64,000 nucleotides of DNA. It comes from Rhabdornis inornatus. Its lineage: Eukaryota > Chordata > Aves > Passeriformes > Rhabdornithidae. Position numbers and translations under genes: made by a program. Position 1 is the first letter of the stretch. Every line of letters begins with the position of its first letter. Below are positions 12,919-25,512 of the stretch, piece after piece. Below the pieces are notes generated by a model that saw only the letters and a program-made list of their open reading frames with translations, was not told where the DNA came from and ran no database searches. Location of the stretch: the NCBI GenBank assembly GCA_013397075.1, contig VWZS01000638.1, positions 446,847-510,846 of the forward strand, in the 5' to 3' direction.

Positions 12919-13849
12919 GTGTCAGAGTTAAGGATATGGCACAAGTCTCTAACTTCCTCATCTTTTCAAAGGCATCCACTGTGTCACACAGAGATAGGAT
13001 GGGTTACAGCCAACCTGCCTGTGGCCATCCGGTGGCAGATCAGCCAACATTAAATAACAGTCTGTCACTGTCACATCCCAAAACACTGGCTGAGATCCTG
13101 ATAGCTTTACAGCTTGACCACAATGGCAGGAGCAAGGGAAGACCAGAGAAATGTTCGCTTCAGGGCTCAGTAGTACCTCATCTTGGTATGGAGTGTGAGG
13201 AAGGCTGCCTGAGGGCTGCCCGTACTCTGTGGTTAAATACGGTTATGCCTCTAGGCATGGATTAGGCTGGACAGCTTCTGGGAAGCTATAGGGATCCCTG
13301 CTCTATTCTCCTGAAGGAGGAGCACTGCCAGTGCCCCATCAAAGCTTCCAGGGAGAACTGTGATTCATTTTTCTCTGGATATCAAAGAAAAGCAAACCAG
13401 TATGACTCTGGATTTAACTGAATCTTGAGTTTTGCATGACCTACGCAAGTCCTTTGATCTGGTCGGTGCTGGTCGTTGGGGAGAAACATATAAAGAGTTT
13501 CTCACAAGCACCAAGCCATTCCAAGGAGAGTGATAGTGGCAGTCCAGTCTCCTTGTCTCTGCTAGGCCCTTCCACCTCTTCTGTCCTCTTCCCGAGTATC
13601 CTTCTGCTTACATTAACAATCAGTCTTCCTGATCTCTACCTTTCAATTTGGCACGTATATATTTTCAATTTAGCATGTGTATATTCAACTACATGTGACT
13701 AACTTCAGTTTGTGTTCTCATTATATAAATGCCCACATGTAACCATGATGTTTTGGGAAGGAAATGATTGGAATAATATGACTTGAAGGAAGTTTGTGCC
13801 TGTAAATCAGACACGTTCCTGGAAGTATTAATGCATTCATTTGTGCACC

Positions 13850-13958
13850 CTTTCCTCTGCTGGGGATGGAGTTCAGTCCATCTGCCTTCCCCACAGGGAT
13901 GAAAAGTTCTAGGCTGGGACACAGTGTGTGGCCAGTGGCTGGGGCAAGGTGTGTGAGG
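13850..13958 (+). pseudogene. OVCH1: OVCH1 protease 1 remnant (ICLP...SGWGK exon)
   Basis: The plus strand reads GDGVQSICLPHRDEKF, a TAG stop at 13910-13912, then AGTQCVASGWGKV. This is the chymotrypsin-family ICLP...C..SGWGK signature. A consensus donor gtgagtca follows at 13959. The 5' border is approximate. Confidence 0.75.
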
Positions 13959-15233
13959 GTGAGTCAGATGGCAGGGTCTCCTGGTCACAGGAACAGACTA
14001 ATGGATACAGAAAGGAGACTTTCACAAATAGAAATGCAAGAGATGGTGACTCCTGCCAAATGGGATATTCAAGCAACCCTTCAGGTCTCCTCTGCCTGTC
14101 AGAGGACCAGCCCCTGTAGGGATGTGCAGATCAGCGTTTTGCTGCAGCTAGGGACCTTGGAGCGCATTAGGGATGGTTTTGCTTTGCTGCCGTGAATATT
14201 CATGTGTGCATATTGGAGACTGTAATGAGCAGAGCCATCCTTACAGGGTGGGGGCACTGCCCCTGTCCTGCGGGAGGTGGAGCTGCCCCTCATCCCCAGC
14301 CAGATCTGAGTGGCAGGGACCTGCCCCTGGTGCAGGGCTCCACACTGTGCATGGTGTGCAAAGTGACAGCTCACCTGCCCTGGCTCCTCTGGGCAGCAGG
14401 TTTGTCCTGTCCACCTGCAAACCTCTTCCTCTCCTGGGGAGAGAAGGAAGCAACAGCACTGAGAATACTGTCAGCACTTTGCTGAGCAAGGGCTTTACAA
14501 GGAGCTTCAGGATAACGAAGGCAGGAGCAGTCTTTACAGGTGGGAATATGGATGTGAGCAGGAGACTGATGAATGATTGGCTCTTCCCCAGACCTGCCCT
14601 GGGCATTTCTAATAGCAGCACCTCTATCTCTGCAGTGCCACCACCTTTGCTGAAACCAGGGAGGACCTTCACTGGTCGTATTCCAGGCAGTGGGTGAGGA
14701 AACCTGGCATGGGCAATGCTACCGGGAGGCTGGAAAGAAGGCAGTTCCCACCTCTTCCTTGATGTCACACACTCAAGCCTTTTGATACCTTTGCTCAGAC
14801 AGTCCCACTGAGCAATGGGTTGCAACAGAGGAGTTTGCTCAGTGCCAAAGTCTTCTCTGCTGGTCCCAACAACATGAACAGGGCCAGACTTGCCCTGCCC
14901 TAGGGTAGGCTGCTGGTCAGGATGTCACTTCTCCCCTTGGGGTGTACTTGCATGAATGTTTTTTTTCAATCAAGCAGTAGCTTGAGAAACTCCCTGCTCT
15001 CTAGTATATTCATACCTTGAATGAATATTTTGAAATCAGGGCTGCAGCAGATGTTGGCAAAATGGCTTTCATTTTTTCATTCTTCATGGAAAAAAAGGAG
15101 GTTGTGTATGGGAAAGGGCAGGCTGCCAAACTACAAGGCAGATCAAAGGACACTAAAAACAGAGCTTTAGGTTAAATGGTAACAGCTGAATGAGCAGGGA
15201 TAGTACCAGATTTGCTTGACAGAAGAAGCAAGC

Positions 15234-15281
15234 AAGGTTGTGTTGGCTTCTATGGAAAAGCTGGCATGTCATTGAACAGCA
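15234..15281 (+). pseudogene. OVCH1: Possible OVCH1 protease 1 remnant (CAGF segment)
   Basis: QGCVGFYGKAGMSLNS resembles the CAGF....MD.CQ stretch that precedes the GDSGGP exon. It lies about 65 bp upstream of that exon remnant. The match is short. Confidence 0.35.
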
Positions 15282-15346
15282 TCAAAGGTTGGGGCTGCTG
15301 GAGCAGGAATAAATGTCACTTTTCCTGCCCAATGGAATTTGGACAG

Positions 15347-15432
15347 GGTAACTCTGGAGACCCCTTTGTGTGTCAGAGGACTGGTGGCACCTGAACACCG
15401 GTATCAGTTGTGCCAGAGGATGGGATACTCTC
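15347..15432 (+). pseudogene. OVCH1: OVCH1 protease 1 catalytic-serine exon remnant
   Basis: After ggacag, the frame reads GNSGDPFVCQRTGGT and then TGA at 15392. GNSGDP replaces the catalytic GDSGGP. Shifting the frame gives LNTGISCARGW, which matches the downstream G(I/V)(T/S)SW segment, so a small frameshift separates the halves. A donor-like gtgaga follows at 15433. Confidence 0.7.
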
Positions 15433-17407
15433 GTGAGAAGCACCATGGCCTAGAGCTCACCAGGCATCTTCTCACAGGCGGCTGCATTTGTGACTTACTT
15501 GTCCAGAACATGGCATGTATGAGTATGCGAGTTTTTTTCCACTGTTTAGCACTACAGGGATCCAAATTGCCCTGCTGCCTCCCTCCTCTCCACCCGCAGC
15601 AATTCTGTTCAATTTCCAGACATTGATTCAGCAGGAAGGTATACTATGTTTTAATCTGGGATGGCAAACCCAAAGGTCTAAACATATAAGTTCTCCTCCA
15701 GAAATCATGTTATAATAGCAAGTCTGACCCTTGAATCCCCTGAAAGACAAGCAGAAGGTGCCTCAAGCTGCCCTTCTTCTTGTTGAATGCAGCCCTTCCA
15801 GTTTGGTGAGGTGCCCCTTGAGTGCTGCATATCAGCTCTGCTCTCTGAAACGTCTGCTTTGAAAGCTTGCCAACTAGAAATCTGAACTGCTGTTGTGCTC
15901 CTGAAGTAGCATGCAGGACTGATCAGGGGTTATCTCCTCATCAAGTACAACTTTGAACATGAAAGGGAAGAGGGGCATGATATTAAGAGCTGCAGCTCAC
16001 ATGGCTTATTGGAAGAGCCTTTTATAGCTGGGCACAGGTTTACTGACTCCCCACTGGCCACTTGTATTTTTCTGTACAGATAATTACAGGGCTAATACAA
16101 GTTATTAAAGAGATGGTGTTATTTCTGTCATAGCCATCAAAGCTGAGGTGTTGGTATTAACTAATACCCAACCTATTACGGCTTTCCTAGGGATCCTTAA
16201 TGATTATGCTTTCAAAGGGGCACTATCTGCAGCCAGGAAGGTGCCTCTTAATTGGGAGCAGTAACTGCAAGGAGCAGAAACCAGGTGGCTATAAAGTGGG
16301 TGTTACCCTTTGCAAAGCAGAGCTATAAGGATCTGCATACACCAAATACCCACAGGAGAGAAAGGGAAGGCTGATATAAAAGTGGTACTTCATTAAAAAT
16401 GAGCTTGGAGTAGCCATGTCATATCTCAGGAGGCTGAATGAATATGAGCCCATTGTGGGACAGCTGGTGGGACAACTCCTGAAACTTTTGGGATTTGTAA
16501 GTAAGACTTTGGGAAGGAAACTGCATATTCTCCTCTGAGTTATCTCTCAGCAGAGTGTTAAGCCCTTCGTGTTTGAAATAGCTGCAGTATCTTAGCCTGT
16601 GCCTTGGCCAGTTGTGCCTGTACCCCACATAATAATATATTGCCCCTTTTTCTCTCCCTGGCTGCTGTGCCAAGCCCTCTCCCTGCACCAGCAGAGTAAC
16701 ATTCCCAAGGCATCCTGCTCTTTGGAGAAGGTGGGCTCACTCTGCAACCCCTGGCTTTGGAGCATAATGTCCCTCACAGCAGGGGACTGTAGTTTGGCTG
16801 TAGTAGCCAAACACTGAATTTTCCTCGTGGCAGCCCTGAGGTGTTTCCCATGGCTCAGAAGCCCCAGTCAGTGCCAAAAGGGACACCACTCTCAGCAGTG
16901 CCTGGGTGACAGTGGCTGTGTATTCCCTGCAGTGCAGATCCCCAGTTCTACTTGCTGGGCAGGAAAATGCTGTATGGGAAGGCAGTAAGACACGAAGGCT
17001 GTTTGTAATACAGGTTCTGTACAAGCCATGCTGCGGCTGGGGATGTGTTGTGCCCTTTGTCCTTTGGTCTGGGTGTATCAGTGTCAGCTCACACAAAGAA
17101 GCTTTCAGCTCCTACAGGATGCAGGGGAATGAGATACCCGGGGCTGGAGGTGTCAGTCACACAGCACAAAGCTATTGATGCTTGAAGGAAGCCCCACTAG
17201 TGCTGAGCAAATCCATGGCAGCCCTCTGCTACTTGCAGCTCCCTCCCTAGTTGGATGATGCCAGGGAGGGGGAAACTGATAAAATTTACCTGATGGAGGC
17301 AGTGACATCAATTATCAGCTTCTGTTGCGTGACATTCCCGACCTGTGGGGCTGACAAAGCCAAGCTCAGCTATGCAGAAACCTGCCTTTACTATTGCTTG
17401 CTTCTAG

Positions 17408-17535
17408 CCTGTGCACCTGTACCATGCTAGAGGACAAAATCATCTCGAGACTCTTCACTAAATTGCATGTAGAGTACCAGCTTGGATGTGACCCTAAATA
17501 CATGTCCCTCTATTTGAATGGAAGAGAGTTAATCA
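17408..17535 (+). pseudogene. OVCH1: OVCH1 CUB 1 first-half exon
   Basis: This exon is 128 bp long, with acceptor ttgcttctag and donor gtaagt, and its frame is intact. It reads CTCTMLEDKIISR then LFTKLHVEYQLGCDPKYMSL. This matches the CUB core C.W.I..P..KII...F..L.....GCD.DY.SL, as I recall it for OVCH1 CUB 1. It is one of the best-preserved remnants. Confidence 0.75.
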
Positions 17536-18365
17536 GTAAGTCAGGGTGCCTTGGAAGTGTGATAGTTTCTGCCTATAATTTAATGTAATTGATTGTCAGT
17601 GGAAACAGCAAATCTATCTGGCCCTTGAAAGCATTTTTTGTTTTCCAGTATGAATCTAAAGACCTAGAGAAAACACCTGAACGGAGCAGGGCAGCTGGAA
17701 CTGAGAGTTGTGCTGATATTTAGTTCAGTGTGATGGGCATCTCAAAAATGACTTTCAACTGTGCGTAATTTTGTGCCCTTGTCTCCAGTATATGTTGTAC
17801 TCCTACAGACCCTGGGTAGCAGAAGAAATGGAGTGCTTAGCCTTGCTTAGCTGGCTGCATCCAGATTAGCTTCTCATGTATTAGCATAGCCAGTAATGTG
17901 CTGGAGACACAGCTCAAAGGCTGGCTCTGGGCTCAAAATAGGTCATGTGGCACAACAAGCACACAGGTTAATGGGTAACTGCAGATGAGACAAAGAAATG
18001 TGGCCTGTTGTCCCTCTGAAGTGGCAGTCAATGTTTCCTGTACATACTGACTGCCTCTGCACCTTAACTCAGTAATGGTGACGTGTTGGTAATAATGTTG
18101 ATCCTTAGTCATGTAATTAATCCTTTGGGGATATTTGGTTGTTCATGTGGTTGAACTTTTGGATGAAGTCCTATCTCCTCAATTTCTTTGTACTGCCTCT
18201 AATATTTTACAGGTAATGGAAAGCAAATAGTATCTCCTCTTGATCTGAGACAAGACCTTCCCTATGGGGTCTAGCCTGGTGAACCACTGGGAGATCTGTC
18301 TGGATAAATGTATGTTTCACCCACCCTTAAACTAACTCCTTGTCCCCCTTGGGTAAATCTTGCAG

Positions 18366-18469
18366 GGATATCTTCCCAGCCCCTCTGCCAGAAGAGTTGG
18401 ACCAGACCATTATTTGTTTCTGGTGGAAGTAGTGCTGGCTCTGGCTATAGCTCACCTTCATTGCCATCC
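18366..18469 (+). pseudogene. OVCH1: OVCH1 CUB 1 second-half exon remnant
   Basis: This exon lies between acceptor tcttgcag and donor gtaagg. ISSQPLCQKSWTRPLFVSGG then SSAGSGYS aligns with the CUB end (PSPLL...M...FVSD...SGSGF). The remnant is diverged, but order and splice borders support it. Confidence 0.5.
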
Positions 18470-18955
18470 GTAAGGATTCTGAAGCAAGTGACCCTGTTGA
18501 TTTTGTCAAAACTCTCTTCCTCTCCTTCCTGACTCCCTTAAAATAACAACTCCTTAGTGTGCCTGGCTTCCTTAGAAATCAAGTTGTTGATTTGTGTTTA
18601 TTGAAATTACCATACGTTAAATTGTCTTCTGTGCTGAGTGTTTCAGGCTCGGGCTGTGGCAGTGTCACAGTGTTAGTGGAAGAGGGGAAGATTCATACTG
18701 CTGATTAGCCTGGCTTTATCCCAGGCACATGAAGTGCCAGTGGTTCACTGAAGGTCCAGCAGAGTATGTCATAAAGGTAATAAAAGGAGAAGCTGCACTT
18801 AAACCTCTGCAGTAAGGACTGTTCAGGGGAGCAATTCAATAAAATCCTGCAGAAACATCTGTGACGCATAAGACTGTAAATTGTAAAGTTTCCAGGTCAC
18901 TGATTCTTCACAGGGCATATTTTGTCAATTAGGCATCAACTTCGAACTCCTGTGT

Positions 18956-18966
18956 GGGGGGGGGGG
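18956..18966. repeat. G11 homopolymer
   Basis: An uninterrupted run of G on the plus strand. Confidence 0.9.
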
Positions 18967-19527
18967 CTGTGACTGTTGTAAGTTCTTGAAACCTGTAGCC
19001 ACCAGGCTTATCTCAGGATGGCTTTTTCTTGAAGTCCAGCATGCGTCTGAGGGTAAAGGGATGGCAGAGAGCATGTTGCAAACAATAGAATCAGCCTTTT
19101 TCTCAAGGCAATGTCAAATTCCCTCCCCAACTACTCCTTATTCCATACCAAAGTATCTGCTTCTCACTGTGCATGGGCTGCCTGATACTACTTCCCACTC
19201 CTAGTACCAGCATCTCTTAATTCTTATTGCCTGTTGCACCAAGTAGTACAGCCTGTGTACAGCAAGCAACCCATCAAGCTCAGGGTGGGTCCCGGTGCCT
19301 TTTACATTATTCCAAGCAGGAACATATTTCCTTCCCTACCGGAAGAAAACAGGGATGGAATACAGTGTGTCTTGATTTCATCCAGGATTTGGCTAGAGCT
19401 AATTTGCTTGCTAATACAGTTCTGCGTTTTGGATTTAGGATGAGAATAGCATTGATAATGCAATGATGCTGTAGTTGTTGCTAAGTAGTGTTTACCCTGA
19501 GCCAAGGACTTTTCAGTCTATCATGCT

Positions 19528-19951
19528 CTCCCACTGAGGAGGGGCACCAGAAGCTGGGAGGGAGCATGGCCAGAGCAGCTGACCTGAACTGGCCAAAGGG
19601 ATATTCCATAGCATGGAATAGTGAGCCCAGTATATAAACTGGGGGGAGCTGTCTGGGAGCTGCTGATCACTGCTGAGGGACGGATTGAGCATCGGTCAGT
19701 GGTGGTGAGCAATTGCATTGTGCATCACTTGTCTGTCTTGGGGTTTATTCCTCTCTCTCTCTTCTTGCTGTTTCCAGTTTTGTTACCATTATTATTATAA
19801 TTTTTTATTTTAACTGTTCTTATCCCAGACCCACAGATTTTTCCTTTCTTTTTCCCTAATTCCCTCTCTCATCCCAACAGAGGTGGGGAGAGGTGGTGGT
19901 GTGTGAGTGACTGTGTGCAGCTTAATTGGCCACTTTGGTTAAACCATGACA
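19528..19951 (+). mobile_element. ERVL-type LTR, 5'-truncated, inside the OVCH1 remnant
   Basis: Typical avian LTR landmarks are in order: CCAAAGGGATATTCCATA, a TATA box in CAGTATATAAACTGG (about 19630), GAGCAATTGCATTGTGCATC, a TTATTATTAT-rich stretch, AACTGTTCTTATCCCAGACC, and the 3' end GGTTAAACCATGACA. No internal retroviral region is attached, so this is a solo LTR fragment. Confidence 0.75.
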
Positions 19952-22207
19952 CAGTGTTAAACCTAGGCATGCTTGGGGATATGGAGACCTTTTCTTTGGT
20001 TTGCTGCTGCTCTGTTGCTGTGAGAACCTGCAGCTGGGATTAAAACCAAAATCAGTGAATGAAAAATCACACATTTCCCATGCTTGGAGGAAAAGCTCTT
20101 GGGAGGACAGTCCTTAAGGGGTACTGGCCTTTCATAAGTGCAAGGCATCGAGTGCTGCAGTAAAGATGACAGCTAAAATGCCTTAAGACAAAGCTTAGGC
20201 CAGCATCATCCCCTGCAGACCTGTCTGTGACCCTGCACAGGAAGGAGCAGTCAGACCAAGATTGCCAACAGACTGTTTTGATGAAAAATGTGACACGCTC
20301 ACCAAGGGAATTCTTGCCCAAATTCTTCCAAAATCTAGCTTTTCCCCAGCCCACAGTTAAGAAGTTTAAGTATTTCAGTCTTGAGAATCCCCTCTTTCTT
20401 GTCTTCTTTTCAGCTGCAGTTTGAAGACTTTGCTGTGGAACTTAGCCTGGGCTGCATTTATGATGCAGTTACTATTTATTGTGAGGAAGAAGAAAACCAG
20501 CTGTGTGAGCAGTAATTGTTTCAGACTTAAATTAGAAATCCTTTGGAAACAGGTGTTTTTTATCAACAAAATATGCTGTCTGGTAACATGGTACTCTTTA
20601 CCCCTGAAGGATTTCTGCAGCACCTTTGAGGTTTTGTCCTTTTGTCTTGCCCATCACAGTGGCCAGGTGTGCCATTGGCACAGGAGATCCCACATCCTGA
20701 TCCAAGGTCTTGCTTTCCCATAAAGAGCCTGCTGCCTTTGCAGGGCTGGATATGGGACCGTGGCTCAGGTTCTGCTGCAGAGCCAATGGAGTGCACAAGT
20801 GTGTGCTGCTGGATCTGGCTTTGGCTCTGCTTTGCTCTCTCCCAGGAGACGGCGAGAGAACCTTGCTCTAAGTGTCACTGGAAAAGAAAAATTTTCCAAG
20901 AAAGGCAGAGTGAAAGGATGGTTGTTGGTGGGTGTTTAATCCTACTGAAATGGATTCTTAATAAATTTAGCTAGTTCTGTTGGAAATTCATTAATGAAAA
21001 ATTGCTGACCTGAGGTATCTCTTTCCCACACTTTCAGAAGGAAATATTTTTTAATTTCTCACTTTAATCTGCTTCAGTTTTATCAATATAAAAATCTTCA
21101 GTGAAAGAAATGTTCTTCACTTTCCTTTCTTTTTAATTTTTAATTTCTGTATTTCCAGATGTTCTTCCTACTTGGATGAAAAGAAAGCATGTTGTAATAG
21201 CCTGTCTTTTTTTGAAAAACAGCTTCCAGGTACCACACTCGTTTTTTACAGAGCTTGGTATTTATTCTTGAAGTGAAAAGCAATCTTGTGCCCAGAAGTG
21301 AAAATATTTGAATTGAATTCTGGTTCCCTCTTTACAGACCTGTCTGTCAGCCAGAAACCAGAGTAGAGTGATCAGGAGCCAGTGCTCTTTCCTTTTTACC
21401 AAATAAGCTGGGTAAGCAGCTTGAGTTGTCTTGGGTTTGCCATTGACAAGTGATCTTTGGCAAAGGGTTCTATTTTTTCCCTTTTTCTATTTTTCGTTTG
21501 GTCTGTGTGAATCTGTTTTGTGGTGGTAATTTAGTTGCATGTGTTTACCAAGTGCTGCATGAGTATTAGCACTACATTTGCAAAAATAAATCTGGTTTCC
21601 ATCGGAAAGGACTATTTAAGTGGGGGGAACAAGGCTGACAATTTTGGATCTGGAATCTTTAATGGGAGAGCTTTCAGCATCCTGGAGCATTTCCCTTGAT
21701 GCTTTCCAGCACAGTTTGCCATCAAAAATTCAGATTCCTACAGGAAAGCTCCTCTGGAATAAAGTGCAATCTTCCTATCCAGCTGCAATTACAGGAGTTT
21801 CAGATGTTATGCAAGCTGAATGCTCTCGATAAGAAGAAAAGCCTGGCACCTGTTCTCTCTATCCTTAACCTGGGTGGGTAGACTATTCTAGAGAGACTTT
21901 GCTTGTGATGCTGGCAAATTAAATTCTCAAGTGTGGTTTGGAGTTCTGTTTTGTGCAAAGATGGACATCCACACTGTGTGTTTTATTAGATTACTTTTAT
22001 TTCCTCTATAAGAAAATTAGGATTGATTTTATGTACATGTGGCATAACTATGTTAGATTAATTCTGGCTGCTCTTGCTTTCTAATCAGAATGTCACCGAG
22101 TCTCTTTGGTTTGAGATTTTTTAGAAACCTAAATTAGCTAAAGCCACAGGTGCTTACAGGATGACATTTCTCATCTTAAAAATGCAGTTTCTTGTTCATG
22201 CCTGCAG

Positions 22208-22341
22208 GTGATCTCTGTGGATTCCCAGCTCCCAAACCATTGCTGAATTCAGAGAATACCATGCTGGTACATTTTCAAAGTGATGAGGAGAACAGCTTCA
22301 GAGAGTTTAGAGCCTGGCTCACTTTTGTTCATTTGTTAGTA
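22208..22341 (+). pseudogene. OVCH1: OVCH1 CUB 2 second-half exon remnant
   Basis: After acceptor gcctgcag, the exon reads DLCGFPAPKPLLNSENTMLV then HFQSDEENSFREFRAWLTF. This is a textbook CUB C-terminal half (CG...P..L.SS.N.M.V.F.SD......GF.A). The GF at the end is changed to EF. A gtgaga follows at 22342. Confidence 0.7.
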
Positions 22342-23355
22342 GTGAGATGCTTTCTCTGTCTGATGATTGCCACACCATCTGCAGCTATTCTTTGCTACCT
22401 GGGCTTACTTTTCTGGCTAATCTTGCTGAATTTTGTTAAGGTAACTTTAAAACAGAATAGTTACTTGTAGCAGAGCTTCCTTTGCTGAATAAGGCAGGTG
22501 AACCAAGTGGTTTTTTTCTTATTTTCACTGAGAAATGAGATGACTAACATCTGCTACCTGAAGCAAGTAGTCTTGTTAATTCTGTCAGTCTGATATTTCC
22601 TTTGAAAACCTCACTACAGAGGAGAGCCTTGATCCTGGGGACCAGTTTGCTATTGTTGTTTCCTACTTTCAGGAAAGAAGTTTGTGCCAGCTGCTGCTTG
22701 AGGAGATGAGTAACTTGTACCTTCCAGAGTGCGGACTTTGTTTGGGGGGATAAGCCAAACATATTGACCAAGTCAGAGCTAACTCTTATTTCCTTCCTCT
22801 TACAAAGGAGGCAGGAAGAGAAGGTTCAGGATTAACTGCACCAATGTTGCATTTGCAGGATGTCCCCTTAGGTAAATAAATTAAATTCGGCTCAGTTGAT
22901 TTGGTCTGAGGTTCTTTCCTCTAACTTACAAGAGGATTATGCACTGAGGCAGATGCTTTCTGACCTCAAGTCCCCTTCTGTGCACTTGTGTGGATGAAAA
23001 GTGATTCATAGGTGCTCCATCACTCGTATCCATACTTGTGGTACATCCTCTCTGTTCTAGTTGCCTGCACTTCCTACTGGGAGCAGGGACACAGGATGAA
23101 GTGTGGGAGAGATCCTCTTTCAGTACCTGAGCCTCACAAGCTCCCTGAAGGAGCTCCTCATTAGGATTCAAGTTTGTGTTTACTGGTTTTTCCTACCCCC
23201 ACTACTTCCAGACAGAGCAGACATATTTTCTCTCTCCTACATCTTTGGCCTTGCTGCGTCCATGACATAAGGTTATCTAGGAAAACAAGAAATTTGACTG
23301 TGAAAGTATGGAGAGTTTTCTGTCTCCCTTGCAGACACCTGTGTTTTTTCCCCAG

Positions 23356-23466
23356 TGACTGTTCAAGCACATTAGTGGGGCTGAGGAGGCTGTCCTCACC
23401 GCTGCCCTGAAGCTACTTGGAGATTGCCAGTGTGACAGGGCTGTCATCAGCCTGCCCACTGTGTGT
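23356..23466 (+). pseudogene. OVCH1: OVCH1 protease 2 first exon remnant
   Basis: After acceptor ttttttccccag, the frame reads LFKHISGAEEAV and then LKLLGDCQCDRAVIS. This matches the zymogen-cleavage and N-terminal region (RI.GGEEA...PWQV.L..LGD.QCGGA.I). The PWQV core is shortened. A deletion then joins AVIS to AHCV near 23450. Confidence 0.65.
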
Positions 23467-23864
23467 GGCTGTGAGTGTGACCAGCATGTTCCCAGCCCTG
23501 CTCTGCTCCTCTCATCATGCTGTGCACTCCTTTGCTCCTCCAGGCTGGAGGCACAGCTATAAATTATATTCACACCTTTTTGTCCTCTGCAAAACCTTTC
23601 TTCTGCCCTTTCTCCATGAACTCTGTTTTTTGAGGTGGGAACAGTTTGGTCTTCCTTGTAGGAGATCCATTAAAGTTAATTGGATTATGTACTATCAGAG
23701 CCAGAGCTGATGCAACACAGTTGTCACAGTGAGAAGCCCTTGCTCAGCAGTCCTGGGAATAAGTGACTAATTAGAGAAGAGCCAGAAGGGATGTGTGACT
23801 GCTGAATTAGGAAGCTCTATGGCTGACTGTAAGTAACTCCAATATGTTTGCTTTCATCATACAG

Positions 23865-23937
23865 GCCCAATAAAACCTTGCACTAGACTGTGACAGCAGG
23901 AGACCATTGTAGAGCTCTAAAAGAGTCAACAGAACAG
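23865..23937 (+). pseudogene. OVCH1: OVCH1 protease 2 exon with nonsense codon
   Basis: This 73-bp exon lies between catacag and gtaaaa. It reads NKTLH, a stop, then TVTAGDHCRALKESTEQ. The TAG at 23884-23886 stands where the family has Trp (TGG), so one base change made it. The AGDH.R.LKESTEQ block is nearly the human OVCH1 sequence as I recall it, which makes this the most specific OVCH1 signature in the window. Confidence 0.8.
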
Positions 23938-24149
23938 GTAAAACCCAAGCAATACCATTAAAAGTGCTGACTTTGGTGTATTTGACCCTGTAATATTTCT
24001 CAAAACAGGTCTATATGTACAGATAAAACTGCTGGCAGCAAGGCAAAATGATAAGTAGCACAAGTTGGAGAATGAGAGATGAAATCCAGTAACTCTGGTT
24101 TCATTCAGCTAACTTGCAGTGTAAGGAAGTATGTTTTATACCTGGTTCT

Positions 24150-24312
24150 TACTGCTGGCACTAAAAAGTCTCAAAATCTAATAGAGATGACTGTGTATCC
24201 TCAACATCTTACTCTCTTAGTGCCAAGCAATATATCTGTCTATAAAAACCTTGCTGACTCTTTTCTTCCTAATGGGGAAGAGGAAGAAATACATGTGGGA
24301 AAGAAGCTCAAG
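24150..24312 (+). pseudogene. OVCH1: Possible OVCH1 protease 2 middle exon remnant
   Basis: The frame contains MTVYPQHLTL and later ADSFLPNGEEEEIHVGKK. These could be decayed forms of the HP.....DIAL and VCLPN..E...G..C segments expected between the flanking exons. The similarity is weak and the borders are unknown. Confidence 0.3.
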
Positions 24313-24739
24313 TGACTCACATTAGGCTTCTGCAAAACCTTAGTGGCTTGTGTTTGCACAGTGAAGCCTTCATTTCAGTCTCAGGAGGTCCATGTAATCT
24401 GTCCCTGTAGTCTTCTCAACTGAGTGGAGAGGTAGGGAATTTGTTTTTCAAAGTCCTTGCACCTCTTTAACATTTCCTTTCATGACCTCTTTGGAGGTTG
24501 ATCACAATTTGTGGGATTGTTTTCCTCTTTTCCTTTACATGTATCCATTCAGGTTGCACTTAAAAGGCAACTCTGCTCTAGTCACAGATGAGATGGGTGA
24601 AGAGCACTGTGGTGCATTCCCACTTCTGCATGCTGAGTTATGACTTCAACATTTCCCTTGATGCTGCTGAAATTACATTACTCTCTGAAGTATTTTCTTC
24701 TTCTGCCCAGACCTAATCTCAAATTTATTTCCCAATCAG

Positions 24740-24894
24740 ATGGGAGGCAAGCTAGGTAGTTGAAGCAGACATGAGCACCTGTACTTGAGAATGAAGTCTG
24801 TGAGATAAATTACTACTTCAGTTACCCTGGAGGGATCACTGCCAGGATTCTGTGTGCTGGCTTTGTTTCTGTGGGAGACCAGGACTCCAGTCAG
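24740..24894 (+). pseudogene. OVCH1: OVCH1 protease 2 exon (LQ...CAGF) with two stops
   Basis: After acceptor cccaatcag, the frame reads GRQAR, stop, LKQT, stop, then APVLENEVCEINYYFSYPGG and ITARILCAGFVSVGDQDSSQ. This matches GGLASRLQQ..V.VLE.EVCE.TYY...PGGIT...ICAGF. The stops are TAG at 24757 and TGA at 24772. The donor after CAG is lost (GAGAAG). Confidence 0.8.
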
Positions 24895-25512
24895 GAGAAG
24901 AAATGCTAGAGGTGAGTGCTCTTGAAAGTGTCTGCACATGGATACCCGTGGATCACTTAGGGAAAGGGACTGGAAAGGACTTGTGCTTCCCAAGACCCAT
25001 CTATGATCCCAGTGAAACACTTCCCATTGTAACTTCCTTGGAACTCTTCTTCACGGCACTCTTTTGTCAAGGTAAGCTATGACTTATATAGCTTTTATAA
25101 AATTCTTGTAGCACTGTTGAAGAACTGACTAATCTCCCCAAAATCACATGGCAAGATGGTAAGAACAGCTGAGTAAATAAAAGGCAAAGTAATTCTGACT
25201 GAGGCATTGTCATGCTAAAATGCAAGTTCTGCTCCATATTGTAACCTTATGGTGGGCTAATAAATTGTGTAACACTAAAGAGCCCACTTTAATAATATTT
25301 TGTTTCAGCCTGTGCTCAGTCCTCATTCAATGATAACCAAGCTTTTAAATCAGTCTCTTTGTTGCAGGCTGCTGCTGAGTCGCACCAGCAGCTGTATTCC
25401 CAGGTCCTGTAGGAGGACTTTTCTGGGAAAATACTATTCCAACAGTTCTCCTCTTACCTGCAGCAGTGCAGAGGCCAAATGAGATCACTAAGTCCTCTCT
25501 CTTGGTTCCTAG

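Noticed and set aside
13036..13215. Plus-strand frame with SHPKTLAEILIALQLDHNG, similar to the protease HP...DIALL segment
   Set aside because: The 11.84-kb remnant already supplies the DIALL segment and the 13.9-kb exon the ICLP segment. No clear splice borders, so kept out of the OVCH1 exon list.
14173..14825. Long overlapping frames on both strands (174 and 194 codons)
   Set aside because: The region is GC-rich, so stops are rare. No domain, no splice logic and low-complexity residue content.
20421..20723. Frame starting MKTLLWNLAWAAFMMQLLFIV as a secreted protein
   Set aside because: The hydrophobic start is followed by unrelated AT-rich translation, with no exon borders and no family match.
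21620..21832. Frame with RLTILDLESLMGE that could be the first half of CUB 2
   Set aside because: Only a few residues fit a CUB strand, the Cys residues are absent and no splice borders fit.
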